Shown piece after piece: positions 54,208-63,781 of a DNA stretch of 64,000 nt. A program made the position numbers and the translations under genes. Under the pieces are notes generated by a model, which was given only the letters and a program-made list of their open reading frames with translations, searched no databases and was not told the DNA's origin. The number at the start of each line of letters is the position of its first letter. The first letter of the stretch is position 1. The stretch covers positions 1 through 64,000 of the forward strand of contig JBKBNY010000013.1 of assembly GCA_046295175.1 (NCBI GenBank), given 5' to 3'. This DNA is from JALOLV01 sp046295175 (GTDB taxonomy: Bacteria; Bacteroidota; Bacteroidia; Cytophagales; Spirosomataceae).

Positions 54208-55497
54208 TTAGAAGAATATGCTGAAAGTGTGTAAATTATTTTCAAAAGAATATTCGATTTTCCATGAATGTAAATCAGTAATTTTTTTAACAATTGCAAG
54301 CCCCAATCCATTACCTTGTGTAGAAGAGTCGGTTTTGGCAAATCGCTGAAAAAGTTGGTTAGATGGTATTGTTTCGTTTTTGCCCGAATTTCTGACTACA
54401 AATTTTTCATGATTTAAGAAAATTTCAATATTTCCACCCAAAATATTGTGTCTGATAGCGTTAAAAATCAGATTATTAATCAAAATCTCAGCAAGTGATA
54501 AATTAGCCATTTGTAGCGAAGAATGGATGCTTAAATACTCCATTTTTAACTTTTTAGCTTCGCATTGTTCATGCCAAAAATCTAAGTTCTGAACTATGAT
54601 ATTTTTAAAATCAACTTCTCCTTTTTCAAAAAGCTGGTGTTCGAGCTTACTCAATAGTAATAAATTTTTATTCAAACGGCTTAGTCGGGTTGTGGCATCA
54701 TTGAGTTGGTCTAAAAGTTGCATTTGCCTGTCTGTCAGCTCGGGAACTTGTAAAAAGCTATCAATCTTAGATTTCAAAACAGCAACTGGTGTTTGAAGTT
54801 CGTGGGCTGCATTTTCGGCAAATTCCCGTTGGTTTTTATATGATTTGATTACACGATTGACCAATTCTTTTAATACCGTTGTAAGCCTATTAAACTCATT
54901 GATATTTGATGAAAGAAACTCAGGCGGCTCGATAGCATTTTCAAGCTCGAATCTTTCTAAAAGTGTCAAATTCTGATAGAAACTTCGCCAAACTCTTCTG
55001 TTTTGCCAATGAGTTATCAAGTATGTACCTAATAAAATGAATATCAATAGCGATACAACAAATAGGATGATTTTTTCTATCCAGTCTTTTTCTTCAATCA
55101 GATTTTGTTTGATAAGAAGGGTATATGGTTTATTTTCGATTGAAACAGATGAGTATAGCACTCTGTAAGGTTCGAGTTCATGAACCAATGTATCATAATA
55201 AAACTTTTGCTCGATATAATCGTGTGTGTTGCTTTTAATCGTGTCTATTATCTTGAAGTCACGATTGAAGCGATTCCACTGTTTTATATCTTGTGTCTTG
55301 AGGTTTGGTAAAATGTATTGTTGAAATTCGGATTTTTCTAATCGAAGTCCATCATCAATGTCATCGAGATATAGTTTTTGAAACAAGAAGAAAATAATCG
55401 GAATAAATAGCAACAACAACAAAGCCGAAAATATCAAATACCCTTTCAAGGTTTGATTGAGTAAATCGGTGTCTTTGCTATGAGTCAGTCTTGCCAT
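54208..55497 (-). CDS. Sensor histidine kinase (first two-component system)
   Basis: The 429-aa kinase has two membrane helices (about 18-40 and 142-162) flanking a periplasmic sensor of about 100 residues, then a HisKA domain with FAENAAHELQTP (phosphorylated His232) and an ATPase domain with N-box NNLIFNAIRHN and G-box GNGLGLAIVKK. It overlaps the response regulator gene by 13 nt. It probably senses metal or envelope stress for the adjacent RND efflux genes; this follows from position only. Confidence 0.92.
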   Translation of the reverse strand: MARLTHSKDTDLLNQTLKGYLIFSALLLLLFIPIIFFLFQKLYLDDIDDGLRLEKSEFQQYILPNLKTQDIKQWNRFNRDFKIIDTIKSNTHDYIEQKFYYDTLVHELEPYRVLYSSVSIENKPYTLLIKQNLIEEKDWIEKIILFVVSLLIFILLGTYLITHWQNRRVWRSFYQNLTLLERFELENAIEPPEFLSSNINEFNRLTTVLKELVNRVIKSYKNQREFAENAAHELQTPVAVLKSKIDSFLQVPELTDRQMQLLDQLNDATTRLSRLNKNLLLLSKLEHQLFEKGEVDFKNIIVQNLDFWHEQCEAKKLKMEYLSIHSSLQMANLSLAEILINNLIFNAIRHNILGGNIEIFLNHEKFVVRNSGKNETIPSNQLFQRFAKTDSSTQGNGLGLAIVKKITDLHSWKIEYSFENNLHTFSIFF

Positions 55498-56159
55498 TTA
55501 TAACCTAATCCATATACGGTTTTAAGATAATCTTTCACTCCAGCGGCAGATAACTTTTTCTTTAAATTTTTTATGTGAGCATACACAAAATCGTGGTTAT
55601 CAAGCATATCTGCCATATCGCCAGAAATATATTCTGCTAAAACAGCTTTTGACAGTACCCGATTTTTATTGCCTATCAGATACACCAATAAATCAAACTC
55701 TTTTTTGGTGGCTTCCACCAGCCTACTATTGGCATGAATAGTTTTTGATAAAATATCAATCTGAATTTCGTTAAATATCACAGTGTTATTACCATCAAAC
55801 TTTTTTCGGCGTATCACAGCTTGTATTCTTGCCATTAACTCAGCTAAGTGAAACGGTTTCATCAGAAAATCATCTGCTCCTAAGTTTAAGCCTTCAATTC
55901 TGACCTCTAAAGTATCTTTTGCCGATATTATTATTATTCCTTCTAATTTTTTTGCGTTTTTTAACTGTTCGAGTAATTGCATACCGTTCCCATCAGGCAG
56001 GCTCAAGTCAAGCAAAATACAGTCATAATCATAGCTTTGTATCTTTTCGTTGGCATCCTTAAAGGTATCCACCCACTCACAGACAGTATCTTGGCTGTTC
56101 AGGTAGTTAATAATGTCTAAAGCTAAGGCTTTTTCATCTTCGATGAGTAGTATTTTCAT
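55485..56159 (-). CDS. OmpR-family response regulator (first two-component system)
   Basis: The 224-aa regulator has a receiver domain with IEDE acidic residues, phosphorylated Asp51 (CILLDLSLPDGNG), a Lys in ISAKDT, and a C-terminal winged helix (EFDLLVYL...VYGLGYKW). It is paired with the overlapping kinase gene. It is 55 nt downstream of the RND permease gene on the same strand and may be co-transcribed with it, which would give autoregulation. Confidence 0.93.
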   Translation of the reverse strand: MKILLIEDEKALALDIINYLNSQDTVCEWVDTFKDANEKIQSYDYDCILLDLSLPDGNGMQLLEQLKNAKKLEGIIIISAKDTLEVRIEGLNLGADDFLMKPFHLAELMARIQAVIRRKKFDGNNTVIFNEIQIDILSKTIHANSRLVEATKKEFDLLVYLIGNKNRVLSKAVLAEYISGDMADMLDNHDFVYAHIKNLKKKLSAAGVKDYLKTVYGLGYKWQD

Positions 56160-56214
56160 TTTTAAAACCCAAAAGTAATCTATCAGGCATCAATAATAGT
56201 CATTTTTATATTAA

Positions 56215-59200
56215 CTAATTTTTTTTAGCCCAATAAAACAACGGTGGAATGAGTAAAGGAGTAAAAATAAGTGTGCTTATTAATCCTCCAATGATTACAG
56301 TTGCCAGTGGACGCTGGACATCAGAACCTATGCCGCTTGATATGGCAGCAGGAATTAAACCTAAAATTGCTAAAAAAAGTATTGACAAAATTGCTCTTAA
56401 TTGTTCTTGGGAGGTTATTTTAATTAAATCTAACGTGATTTCACGCCCAATAATAGCCCTGTTAAGAGCCGAAACAAGGATGACTCCAGCCATTACCGAA
56501 ATACCAAAGATAGAGACAAAACCCACCCCTGCCGAAACATTAAAATAATAACCCCTAATTAATAATGCAATAATACCACCAGCCAATGCAAATAAAATAC
56601 ATGACATGGTTATGAGGGTATCTTTTGCGTTTTTATACAGCAAAAATAAAAGCGAAAATACCAAAACTATAGTTAGCGGAATGGTAAGAGCTAATTGCTT
56701 GCCTGCACGTTCGAGGTTTTCATATTGCCCGCCATAAATTACAGTGTAACTTTTGGGAATTTGTATTTTATTTTCGATTTTTTCCTTCAACTCCTTTACA
56801 AAACCGCCTTGGTCTCTCCCTCTAATATTTGTTCTGACGGTTACCATACGTTTATTGTTGTACCGATAAATATTAGTTTGACCTACCACAAAACGTATAT
56901 CAGCCAATTCACTCATCGGTATTAAAGCTCCTGAAGCCGAACTAACTAATAGTTTTTTAATTTCATCAATATTATTACGGAATTGTGGAAGATACCTGAC
57001 CAAGATGTCGTATTTTTTAGTACCATCATATAGAACCGAAATGTACTTTCCGCCAATAGCGGCTTCAATCATATTCTGAATTTCAGATACATTGATTCCG
57101 TAGCGAGCGGCTTGTTCTCTGTTTATATTGATTGCAAGCTGCTCCTGTGTACCTTCTTGCTCTATATTTACTCCTTGGCTACCTTGCATCTGCTTCATAA
57201 TTCCTACGATACTATCGGCTTTTGCTCGCATGAGTGTAAGGTCATCGCCAATTATTGAAACCGCTAAATCGGCAGCACTACCTGTTACAATTTCCATAAC
57301 TTGGTCAATGATGGGTTGGCCTGAAGTAAATTTTACACTGGGTAGTTTTTTTTCTAAGTCTGTAGTAATACGATGCAACAATTCTTTTTTAGAAACTGTA
57401 TCGGTCCATAAATTATACGCTTTCAGTCCTACTAATATTTCATTTCTGTTAGCAGGAAAGGGGTCAGTGCCATCATCATTTCGTCCGGTTTGTGTTATTA
57501 TAAATTCAATTTGAGGATATTTGGCGATGGTTTCTCTGATTTTGGGAGCGTATTTTGCATTTTCTTGAATTGTAATACCTGCTGGGAAATTTCCTCTTAA
57601 GAAAATAGAGCCTTCATCAAGTTCGGGCAGGAACTCTGTTCCTAAAAACACTCCGAAGCCAATTAACCCTGTCACTATTGCAAATCCAATTAATACGGTT
57701 TTCTTATAATATCTTGAGATAAAATCAAGCACAAAATGATATGATTTGTCGAAAAAATTTAATACAAAATTTTGATGTTCTTTTATTTCGATGTTGTTGT
57801 TTATGATTTTTTGAAAAACGTATGAAGTAAGCACGGGAATTACGGTAAGTGCAAAAATCATTGAGCCTATTACTGCAAATGATAAGGTAAGAGCCATAGG
57901 GCTAAAGAGCTTACCTTCTACACGAGTCATCAACAAAATAGGCATATAGGCCAAAATAATGATACTTACCGAAAAGAAAATCTCTTTTGATACTTCGTTG
58001 GCTGCCTGTATAGTTAATGATATTATTCCTTTTTTCCTTTCGTGTTGTGTGGCTTTATGATAGCTCCTTATTAGGTGTTCGACCATCACAACAGCTCCAT
58101 CAACAATGATTCCAAAGTCTATAGCCCCTAATGAAAGTAAATTGGCAGGAATGCCCGTCAGTCGCATGATAATAAAAGCGAAAAGTAATGAAAACGGAAT
58201 AGTTACAGCCACCACCAATGCACTCCGAAAATTGCCCAAGAAGAAAATCAAAATGATTATAACAATGCTAATTCCCTCAAAAAGTGTTTTTCCGACCGTA
58301 TGTAAGGAGTTATCAATCAAAAAACTTCGGTCGTAAAGTGGGCGTATTTTAACACCTGCGGGCAGTTCTTTTTCCTCTAACTCAATAATTTTTTCTTTGA
58401 GGTCTTTGAGTGATTCGCTCGGATTTTCGTATCTTCTAAGTAAAATTATGCCTTCTACTCCGCTATTTACTGAAATTTTTTCTTCTGGAATAGTGTAGCC
58501 TAATACACCACTGGGTGGTGGTGGTGCTATTTCGACACTCGCTACATCTTTAATATATATAGGAACTCCGTTTTCCGCCTTTAGTACGATATTCTCAATA
58601 TCTTTCTCGGTTTTTATTGTGCCTAAGCCTCTGACTGCAAAGCCTTGCCCACCACGCTCCAAGATATTTCCGCCTGAATTTAAGTTATTTTCTCTGACTG
58701 CGTTTTCAACATCAGCGATATTTAGCTGATATTTGCGTAGATTATTGGGGTCGGTTAAGATATGAAATTGTTTGAGAGGGCCACCGAAGGTTACAACATC
58801 GGCAACTCCTTTGGTTTGCAATAAGTACGGTTTTATGACCCAATCTTGGAGGTCTCGGAGCTGTGTAGGAGAAAAAGTAGGTGGTGCTTCGACTACGTAT
58901 CTGAAAATCTCTCCGACTGCTGTTGATAAAGGAGCTAACTCAGGAGAAACTCCTTCGGGAAGTTCGGCAGAAGCGAGACGCTCCATAACTTGCTGACGGG
59001 CAAAATAATCATTTGTACCATCCTGAAAAGTCAGTTGTACAACCGAAAGCCCAAAAATAGTTCGGCTTCGGCGGTCAAGTACATTTGGCGTATTTTGCAA
59101 TGCTCGCTCAATGGGTACAGTAACTTGCTGTTCGACTTCTTCGGTGGCTCTACCCTCAAACTGAGCCACTACAATTACATTAGTATCGGCAATATCGGGG

Positions 59201-59316
59201 TAAGCCTCGATTTTTAGGTGAGTAAAACTCCAGTATCCGACCAGCATCAACACAATGCTAATTCCCGAAACCAGCCATCTATTATTTAGCGAAAATATTA
59301 TTAGTTTTTTTACCAT
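56215..59316 (-). CDS. CzcA-like heavy-metal RND efflux permease (second system)
   Basis: The 1033-aa permease has the full RND layout with 12 membrane helices and two large periplasmic loops. The helix-4 motif SLGAIDFGIIVDGAVVMVEH is the divalent-cation (Zn/Co/Cd/Ni) signature. Unlike the permease at 35864-40204, it has no fused channel. It works with the adaptor and TolC-type genes immediately upstream (21 nt gap to the adaptor). The two permeases are clearly different in sequence, so the second is not a recent duplicate. Confidence 0.92.
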   Translation of the reverse strand: MVKKLIIFSLNNRWLVSGISIVLMLVGYWSFTHLKIEAYPDIADTNVIVVAQFEGRATEEVEQQVTVPIERALQNTPNVLDRRSRTIFGLSVVQLTFQDGTNDYFARQQVMERLASAELPEGVSPELAPLSTAVGEIFRYVVEAPPTFSPTQLRDLQDWVIKPYLLQTKGVADVVTFGGPLKQFHILTDPNNLRKYQLNIADVENAVRENNLNSGGNILERGGQGFAVRGLGTIKTEKDIENIVLKAENGVPIYIKDVASVEIAPPPPSGVLGYTIPEEKISVNSGVEGIILLRRYENPSESLKDLKEKIIELEEKELPAGVKIRPLYDRSFLIDNSLHTVGKTLFEGISIVIIILIFFLGNFRSALVVAVTIPFSLLFAFIIMRLTGIPANLLSLGAIDFGIIVDGAVVMVEHLIRSYHKATQHERKKGIISLTIQAANEVSKEIFFSVSIIILAYMPILLMTRVEGKLFSPMALTLSFAVIGSMIFALTVIPVLTSYVFQKIINNNIEIKEHQNFVLNFFDKSYHFVLDFISRYYKKTVLIGFAIVTGLIGFGVFLGTEFLPELDEGSIFLRGNFPAGITIQENAKYAPKIRETIAKYPQIEFIITQTGRNDDGTDPFPANRNEILVGLKAYNLWTDTVSKKELLHRITTDLEKKLPSVKFTSGQPIIDQVMEIVTGSAADLAVSIIGDDLTLMRAKADSIVGIMKQMQGSQGVNIEQEGTQEQLAININREQAARYGINVSEIQNMIEAAIGGKYISVLYDGTKKYDILVRYLPQFRNNIDEIKKLLVSSASGALIPMSELADIRFVVGQTNIYRYNNKRMVTVRTNIRGRDQGGFVKELKEKIENKIQIPKSYTVIYGGQYENLERAGKQLALTIPLTIVLVFSLLFLLYKNAKDTLITMSCILFALAGGIIALLIRGYYFNVSAGVGFVSIFGISVMAGVILVSALNRAIIGREITLDLIKITSQEQLRAILSILFLAILGLIPAAISSGIGSDVQRPLATVIIGGLISTLIFTPLLIPPLFYWAKKN

Positions 59317-59337
59317 TATTTACCAAATAATAAGAAA

Positions 59338-60405
59338 TTAATACCCAAAAGAAAGTCCTTTGAGCTGCATTGCTCCTTTGTTTACTACTTGTTCGTTGGG
59401 GTTAATTCCACTGAATACGACAATTCTATCGCCAATTTGTTGACCAATAAAAATTTCTTTTCGAGAAAATGTAGTTTCAGAGGTTTTGATAAAAACATAA
59501 TTGCGGCCTTGAACCGTAACGAGGGCGTTTTTATCAATACTAATAAAGTTGCCTTCGCTTATGCCAAACGACACAAGGGCAAACATTCCAGACCTAAGTT
59601 TATTATTTGTATTATTGAGAATAATCCTAACTTTAGTCATGCGGCTGGTATTATCCATTACTTCAGCAATGCCATTGACACTGCCTGTAAAGATTTCATC
59701 AGGATAAGCCGTAAACTTGACCTTGCATGAGGTGCCTGTTTTGATTTTACTGATTTGATTTTCGGAGATGTCAGCTATAATCCAGGCAGTTCCGACACCC
59801 GATTTAATGAGTGTTTCGGGGTTAAAACCTGCGGCTTTGAGTTTGGTGCTATGTTCTATTATGAGGCTTCTTTCGGCAATAAGGTCTGCTTCGGCACTCG
59901 CTTTTTCTGATTGTGCAATAGACTTTTCGCTTTCGGCCAGTAGCTTTTCGGTTCGGGCATCCGAAACGTCTTTACCTGTTGCCGAGCCATGAGCCGCCAA
60001 ATCCTCAAAACGTTCGATTTCAATTTGTTTTTGTTTGATAATAGCATCTTTCTGAACTATAACTGCTTGTTTTTGCTTCACTACGGCTTCTTTCTGGCTA
60101 ATAGCCGACTGGTGGTTTAGCAATTCTGTATAGTTTGAGGTGAGTTCAGGGTTGCTAAAAAGTATTATTCTATTAGCGGCAACGGTCGCTACAACTTGAG
60201 AGGGGGCTTTAATTTCAGCCGATATCAATGATGTACTGACGGTTTCGGTGGTAAAAAAAGCAGCACTTTCTGTGTTTGGAATAATGATATTTGTGCCATC
60301 GCTATTTACTTTGGGCGATAGGTTTTGACTCTGTTGTTTTTGGTTTTCATTTTTACAACCCCATATACCTAAAATAACTATCGAAGCAAAGAAGTATTTT
60401 TTCAT
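59338..60405 (-). CDS. RND periplasmic adaptor (CzcB type), lipoprotein
   Basis: The 355-aa protein has a lipobox at Cys17 (GIWGC), a long coiled-coil hairpin (about 90-185, rich in KQKQ and EKLLAESEKS), and barrel domains (WIIADISENQISKIKTG, KVRIILNNTNNKLRSGMFA). It lacks the His-rich stretches of the adaptor at 40217-41476. It bridges the CzcA-type permease and the TolC-type channel. Its start overlaps the channel gene stop by 4 nt. Confidence 0.9.
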   Translation of the reverse strand: MKKYFFASIVILGIWGCKNENQKQQSQNLSPKVNSDGTNIIIPNTESAAFFTTETVSTSLISAEIKAPSQVVATVAANRIILFSNPELTSNYTELLNHQSAISQKEAVVKQKQAVIVQKDAIIKQKQIEIERFEDLAAHGSATGKDVSDARTEKLLAESEKSIAQSEKASAEADLIAERSLIIEHSTKLKAAGFNPETLIKSGVGTAWIIADISENQISKIKTGTSCKVKFTAYPDEIFTGSVNGIAEVMDNTSRMTKVRIILNNTNNKLRSGMFALVSFGISEGNFISIDKNALVTVQGRNYVFIKTSETTFSRKEIFIGQQIGDRIVVFSGINPNEQVVNKGAMQLKGLSFGY

Positions 60406-61643
60406 AATTTCGCTATTTTATTGATTAGCCCTGTTACACTCAATAATTGAATTTGACTCTGTTGAAATTTTTGCAAAATCTCCACGTTTTGTTGCTGGGT
60501 TTCGAGCCAACTTCTTTGAGCTTCTAAAAAATCAATGATGGTTGTACCACCTCGGGTGTAAGCGTATCTGACATTACTCAAAATTTGGCTCGACTGCTCT
60601 ACAAGAGCCTTATGTTCGGTTACATTTTGTTGGCTTATATCATATTGATTCTTAGCATTTATTAATTCTATCTCTATCTGTTTTTCAATGAAATTGATTT
60701 GGCTGATTGCTTGTTCTTTTAATATTTTTGATTTTTGGATTTCTCCTTGATTTCTATTAAAAAAGGGTAAGTCAATAGTAGCATATATACCGAAGTATGG
60801 AATTGTATTTTGTGGGTTGTAAATAAAGCCTAATTCAGGCTGTGGTAATACAAGCGACTTTTGTAATCTGATATTTGATTCTGCCACCTTTCTTGTACTT
60901 TGAAAATATTGCCAATCGGCACGGCTACTTAGAATATTGCTAAATAAGGTATCCGAAACTAAAATTTGTTCAACTGCTTGGTTTTCGTCATCAACAATTT
61001 GTATTTCTCTATTGATGCCCAATAAAAATTTCAATTCATTTAATTTTTGGGTAAAATCTTGCTTTAAGGTTCTGACTTGGATGGAATATTGCTTTGATAA
61101 GGCGTTAGTTCTGAGGAGTTCGGTTTCAGAAATAACTTGTTTTTGGAAACGATAGTTGTTGATTTTAAGTAAAGTATCTACATTTTGAATGGCAGTACTG
61201 AGCAACTTTAACTGGCGTTGAATTGCCCATGCCTCAGACCACTTGAAAGCTACTTCTGTGAGCGTTTTTCGCTGGTACTCGGCAAAATCTTTTTCTGATA
61301 ACTGGGCTACTTGTTGAGCAAGGTCAATTTTATTTTGTCGTTGAGTTTTTAGTTGTATAGGTTTGGTTAGTTGCCACCAAGTTTGAGTATTATGCCCATT
61401 CAGCCATGAGGTCTTCTCTACAAACCCACTGGGCTGCATTTGTTGCAAAGATTGATTATTGAGAATGGGGTTGGGTCTGAGTTGAGCCGTTGTAATATCT
61501 GATTTTGCAATATCAATATTATAGGCATTTATTTTAAGTTGCAGATTATTTTTTGAAGCTATTTTTATAGATTCTATTAAATTGAGTTCGGTTTGTGCGA
61601 AAAGTTTTCCCGAAATAAAAATTACCAAAAATATGACTCTCAT
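60402..61643 (-). CDS. TolC/CzcC-type outer-membrane efflux protein
   Basis: The 413-aa protein has a signal peptide (about 1-16, cut after LFAQ) and the two-fold repeated helical arrangement of the outer-membrane efflux family (LIESIKIASKNNLQLKINAYN; a second repeat with NPILNN... and GGTTIIDFLEAQRSW). It forms the outer-membrane exit of the second RND system and is its first gene. A -7 box lies upstream. Confidence 0.9.
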   Translation of the reverse strand: MRVIFLVIFISGKLFAQTELNLIESIKIASKNNLQLKINAYNIDIAKSDITTAQLRPNPILNNQSLQQMQPSGFVEKTSWLNGHNTQTWWQLTKPIQLKTQRQNKIDLAQQVAQLSEKDFAEYQRKTLTEVAFKWSEAWAIQRQLKLLSTAIQNVDTLLKINNYRFQKQVISETELLRTNALSKQYSIQVRTLKQDFTQKLNELKFLLGINREIQIVDDENQAVEQILVSDTLFSNILSSRADWQYFQSTRKVAESNIRLQKSLVLPQPELGFIYNPQNTIPYFGIYATIDLPFFNRNQGEIQKSKILKEQAISQINFIEKQIEIELINAKNQYDISQQNVTEHKALVEQSSQILSNVRYAYTRGGTTIIDFLEAQRSWLETQQQNVEILQKFQQSQIQLLSVTGLINKIAKL

Positions 61644-61667
61644 AGGTCAATCAAAATAATGAAAGTG

Positions 61668-61675
61668 CAAAATTA
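61668..61675 (-). promoter_or_regulatory. -7 box for the second RND operon
   Basis: On the minus strand TAATTTTG matches TAnnTTTG, 24 nt before the channel gene ATG. It lies in the 88-nt gap between the second histidine kinase and the efflux operon. Confidence 0.4.
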
Positions 61676-61731
61676 GAATTTTGATATAGGGAAACCTGTT
61701 AGAGAACTTTTAAAAAAAAATTAGAAAATTA

Positions 61732-63099
61732 TTAGAAATGAGGTAACTGAATATGAAATGTTGTACCAAAATCTTTTTCTGATTCAGCTCGAATACTGCC
61801 TTTGTGCAAGAAAACGATTTTTTGTGTGAGCGAAAGTCCAATTCCATTTCCTTCGGCAAAGGACTTGTTTTCACCTCGATAGAATGGAGCAAAAAGATGC
61901 TCTAAATCTTGAGCAGAGATACCAATACCGTTATCTGAAAATGATATAAATATGTTTTTTTTGTCGAAACTCAATGAAACCAACACCTTTTTATCATAAG
62001 AAAATTTACAACCGTTTTCCATTAGATTCATAAATGCCACTTTTAATAAATATTCGTTGGCATATACTGAAACTACGCTTTCTTCATCGAATTGGCTTTC
62101 AAAATGTATGTCTATCTTAAACTCAGGATTTGTTTTTAATAGCAATAAACGAGCATCTAAAAGCACTTCGTCAATCCTCAAACTTTTAAAAGCAATGTTG
62201 GCTGTGTCATAGGTTGCCTTTGCAAAGTCTAATAAGCTATTACTCAGCCTCACAATTTTTTTTGCATCCGATAAAGCATTTACTATTGCTAATTTATACT
62301 CATGATTAGTTCTTACTTTTTGAGTCGAAAGCTCCAATTCAGCTACAATGGCAGCAAGCGGCGTGCGTAGTTCGTGTGAAATATTTGAAACAAAACTTTT
62401 TTGTGCTTCAAATGATTGTTGTAACCTATCAAGCATTTGATTAAATGTGATGGACATCTCCGAAATTTCATCTTTACTTGGAGGTATGGTTAGCCGAAGG
62501 TCAAGATTAGTTGCAGAAATTTGCCTTGCTTTGGTAGTAATCAGGTGTATGGGCTGCAAAACTCTTTTAGCAAAAACAATAGCCACAAAATACAAGACGA
62601 GTAAAGATAATATCCATACTATTGACATAGTTGTAAAAAGTTGGTCGATATTTACAAATCCTTCTTGGTCAATAGCAGCAGCCGTAAGCAGATATGTATG
62701 ATGATAATGGTGGTAAGGAATTCCTACTATTTGCCAACGCCCCTTATAAAACTTCACTTCTCCCTTCTTGAAAACTTCATTCATCATTTGCTTTGTTTCT
62801 TTCACAAAATCTATCTGAGAGGCATCATGATATACTAATTGGAAGTTTGAATCATAAATTGCTACTTCAACTTCATTTATTGTTTGGCGGTTGTTTTGAT
62901 AAATTCTCTGCATTGTTTGTGAAGAGACCTGCTCGTCGAAAAACAGATTCGCCTTCGTAATAGCTTCATTCTTTAACCTTGTATAAAAGGACTTTTCTCT
63001 GACCTTGTCGGCAGACTGATAAATAATGTAAGCAAATATTAATAAAATAACTGCCGAAATTAATAAGAATAAAAGGCTGATTTGGGTTCTGATTTTCAT
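61732..63099 (-). CDS. Sensor histidine kinase (second two-component system)
   Basis: The 455-aa kinase has two membrane helices (about 7-27 and 157-177) and a periplasmic sensor containing HHYHHTY (about 130-136), a likely metal-binding patch. It continues with a HAMP domain (RVLQPIHLITTKARQI), a HisKA domain with FVSNISHELRTP (His242), and an ATPase domain with NLMENGCKFS and GNGIGLSLTQK. The layout is like CusS/CzcS. Together with the response regulator it probably controls the adjacent efflux operon in response to metal. Overlap with the regulator gene is 4 nt. Confidence 0.93.
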   Translation of the reverse strand: MKIRTQISLLFLLISAVILLIFAYIIYQSADKVREKSFYTRLKNEAITKANLFFDEQVSSQTMQRIYQNNRQTINEVEVAIYDSNFQLVYHDASQIDFVKETKQMMNEVFKKGEVKFYKGRWQIVGIPYHHYHHTYLLTAAAIDQEGFVNIDQLFTTMSIVWILSLLVLYFVAIVFAKRVLQPIHLITTKARQISATNLDLRLTIPPSKDEISEMSITFNQMLDRLQQSFEAQKSFVSNISHELRTPLAAIVAELELSTQKVRTNHEYKLAIVNALSDAKKIVRLSNSLLDFAKATYDTANIAFKSLRIDEVLLDARLLLLKTNPEFKIDIHFESQFDEESVVSVYANEYLLKVAFMNLMENGCKFSYDKKVLVSLSFDKKNIFISFSDNGIGISAQDLEHLFAPFYRGENKSFAEGNGIGLSLTQKIVFLHKGSIRAESEKDFGTTFHIQLPHF

Positions 63100-63779
63100 A
63101 ATTCTCTTTTTAAGATAAATCCCATTCCCGGCTTTGTATGAATCAGTTTTGTGTCAAAATCTTTATCAACCTTCTTCCTTAAATAATTGATATAAACATC
63201 TATAAAATTAGTACCTGTATCGAAATGCGTTTCCCAGACCTTTTCGCTTATCTCGCTTCGCATCAAAACCCTTTCTGGATTCAGCAACATAAATTCGAGT
63301 AATTTGAACTCTTTGGGCGTAAGACTGAGTTCTCTTCCTTCTCTTTTCACAATTTTAGTTTGGGTGTTTAATTCAATTGTATCATATTTAATAATCACAT
63401 TATAATTAGAAGGTTGATTGTTTTTTCTTTTTATCAGTGCTCTCACTCTTGCCAGTAACTCTCGCATTTCGAAGGGTTTGACCAAATAATCATCTGCCCC
63501 AGCATCAAACCCTTCTACTTTATCGTCGGTTGTGCCGAGAGCTGTAAGCATCAATATAGGAGTTTCATTGTTTAATTCTCTCAATTTTTTGCATAATTCT
63601 AACCCATCCATTTTGGGTAGAATAATGTCTGTTATGATAAGGTCAAATTCATATTGATTGGCAAGTTTTAGACCCAACATGCCATCATAAACCAACTCAG
63701 TATGAAAGCCATTTTCGTTTAAACCTCTCTGAATCAGGTTCGACACCCGTAAATCGTCTTCTATGAGTAGTATTTTCAT
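63096..63779 (-). CDS. OmpR-family response regulator (second two-component system)
   Basis: The product is 227 aa from ATG 63779; a longer in-frame reading runs into the permease gene upstream. The receiver domain has IEDD, phosphorylated Asp51 (LIITDIILPKMDG) and TALGT, followed by a winged helix (EFKLLEFMLLNPERV and YLRKKVDKDF). It is CusR/CzcR-like. Its kinase gene overlaps it. It is distinct from the regulator at 55485-56159. Confidence 0.93.
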   Translation of the reverse strand: MKILLIEDDLRVSNLIQRGLNENGFHTELVYDGMLGLKLANQYEFDLIITDIILPKMDGLELCKKLRELNNETPILMLTALGTTDDKVEGFDAGADDYLVKPFEMRELLARVRALIKRKNNQPSNYNVIIKYDTIELNTQTKIVKREGRELSLTPKEFKLLEFMLLNPERVLMRSEISEKVWETHFDTGTNFIDVYINYLRKKVDKDFDTKLIHTKPGMGFILKREL

Positions 63780-63781
63780 TC

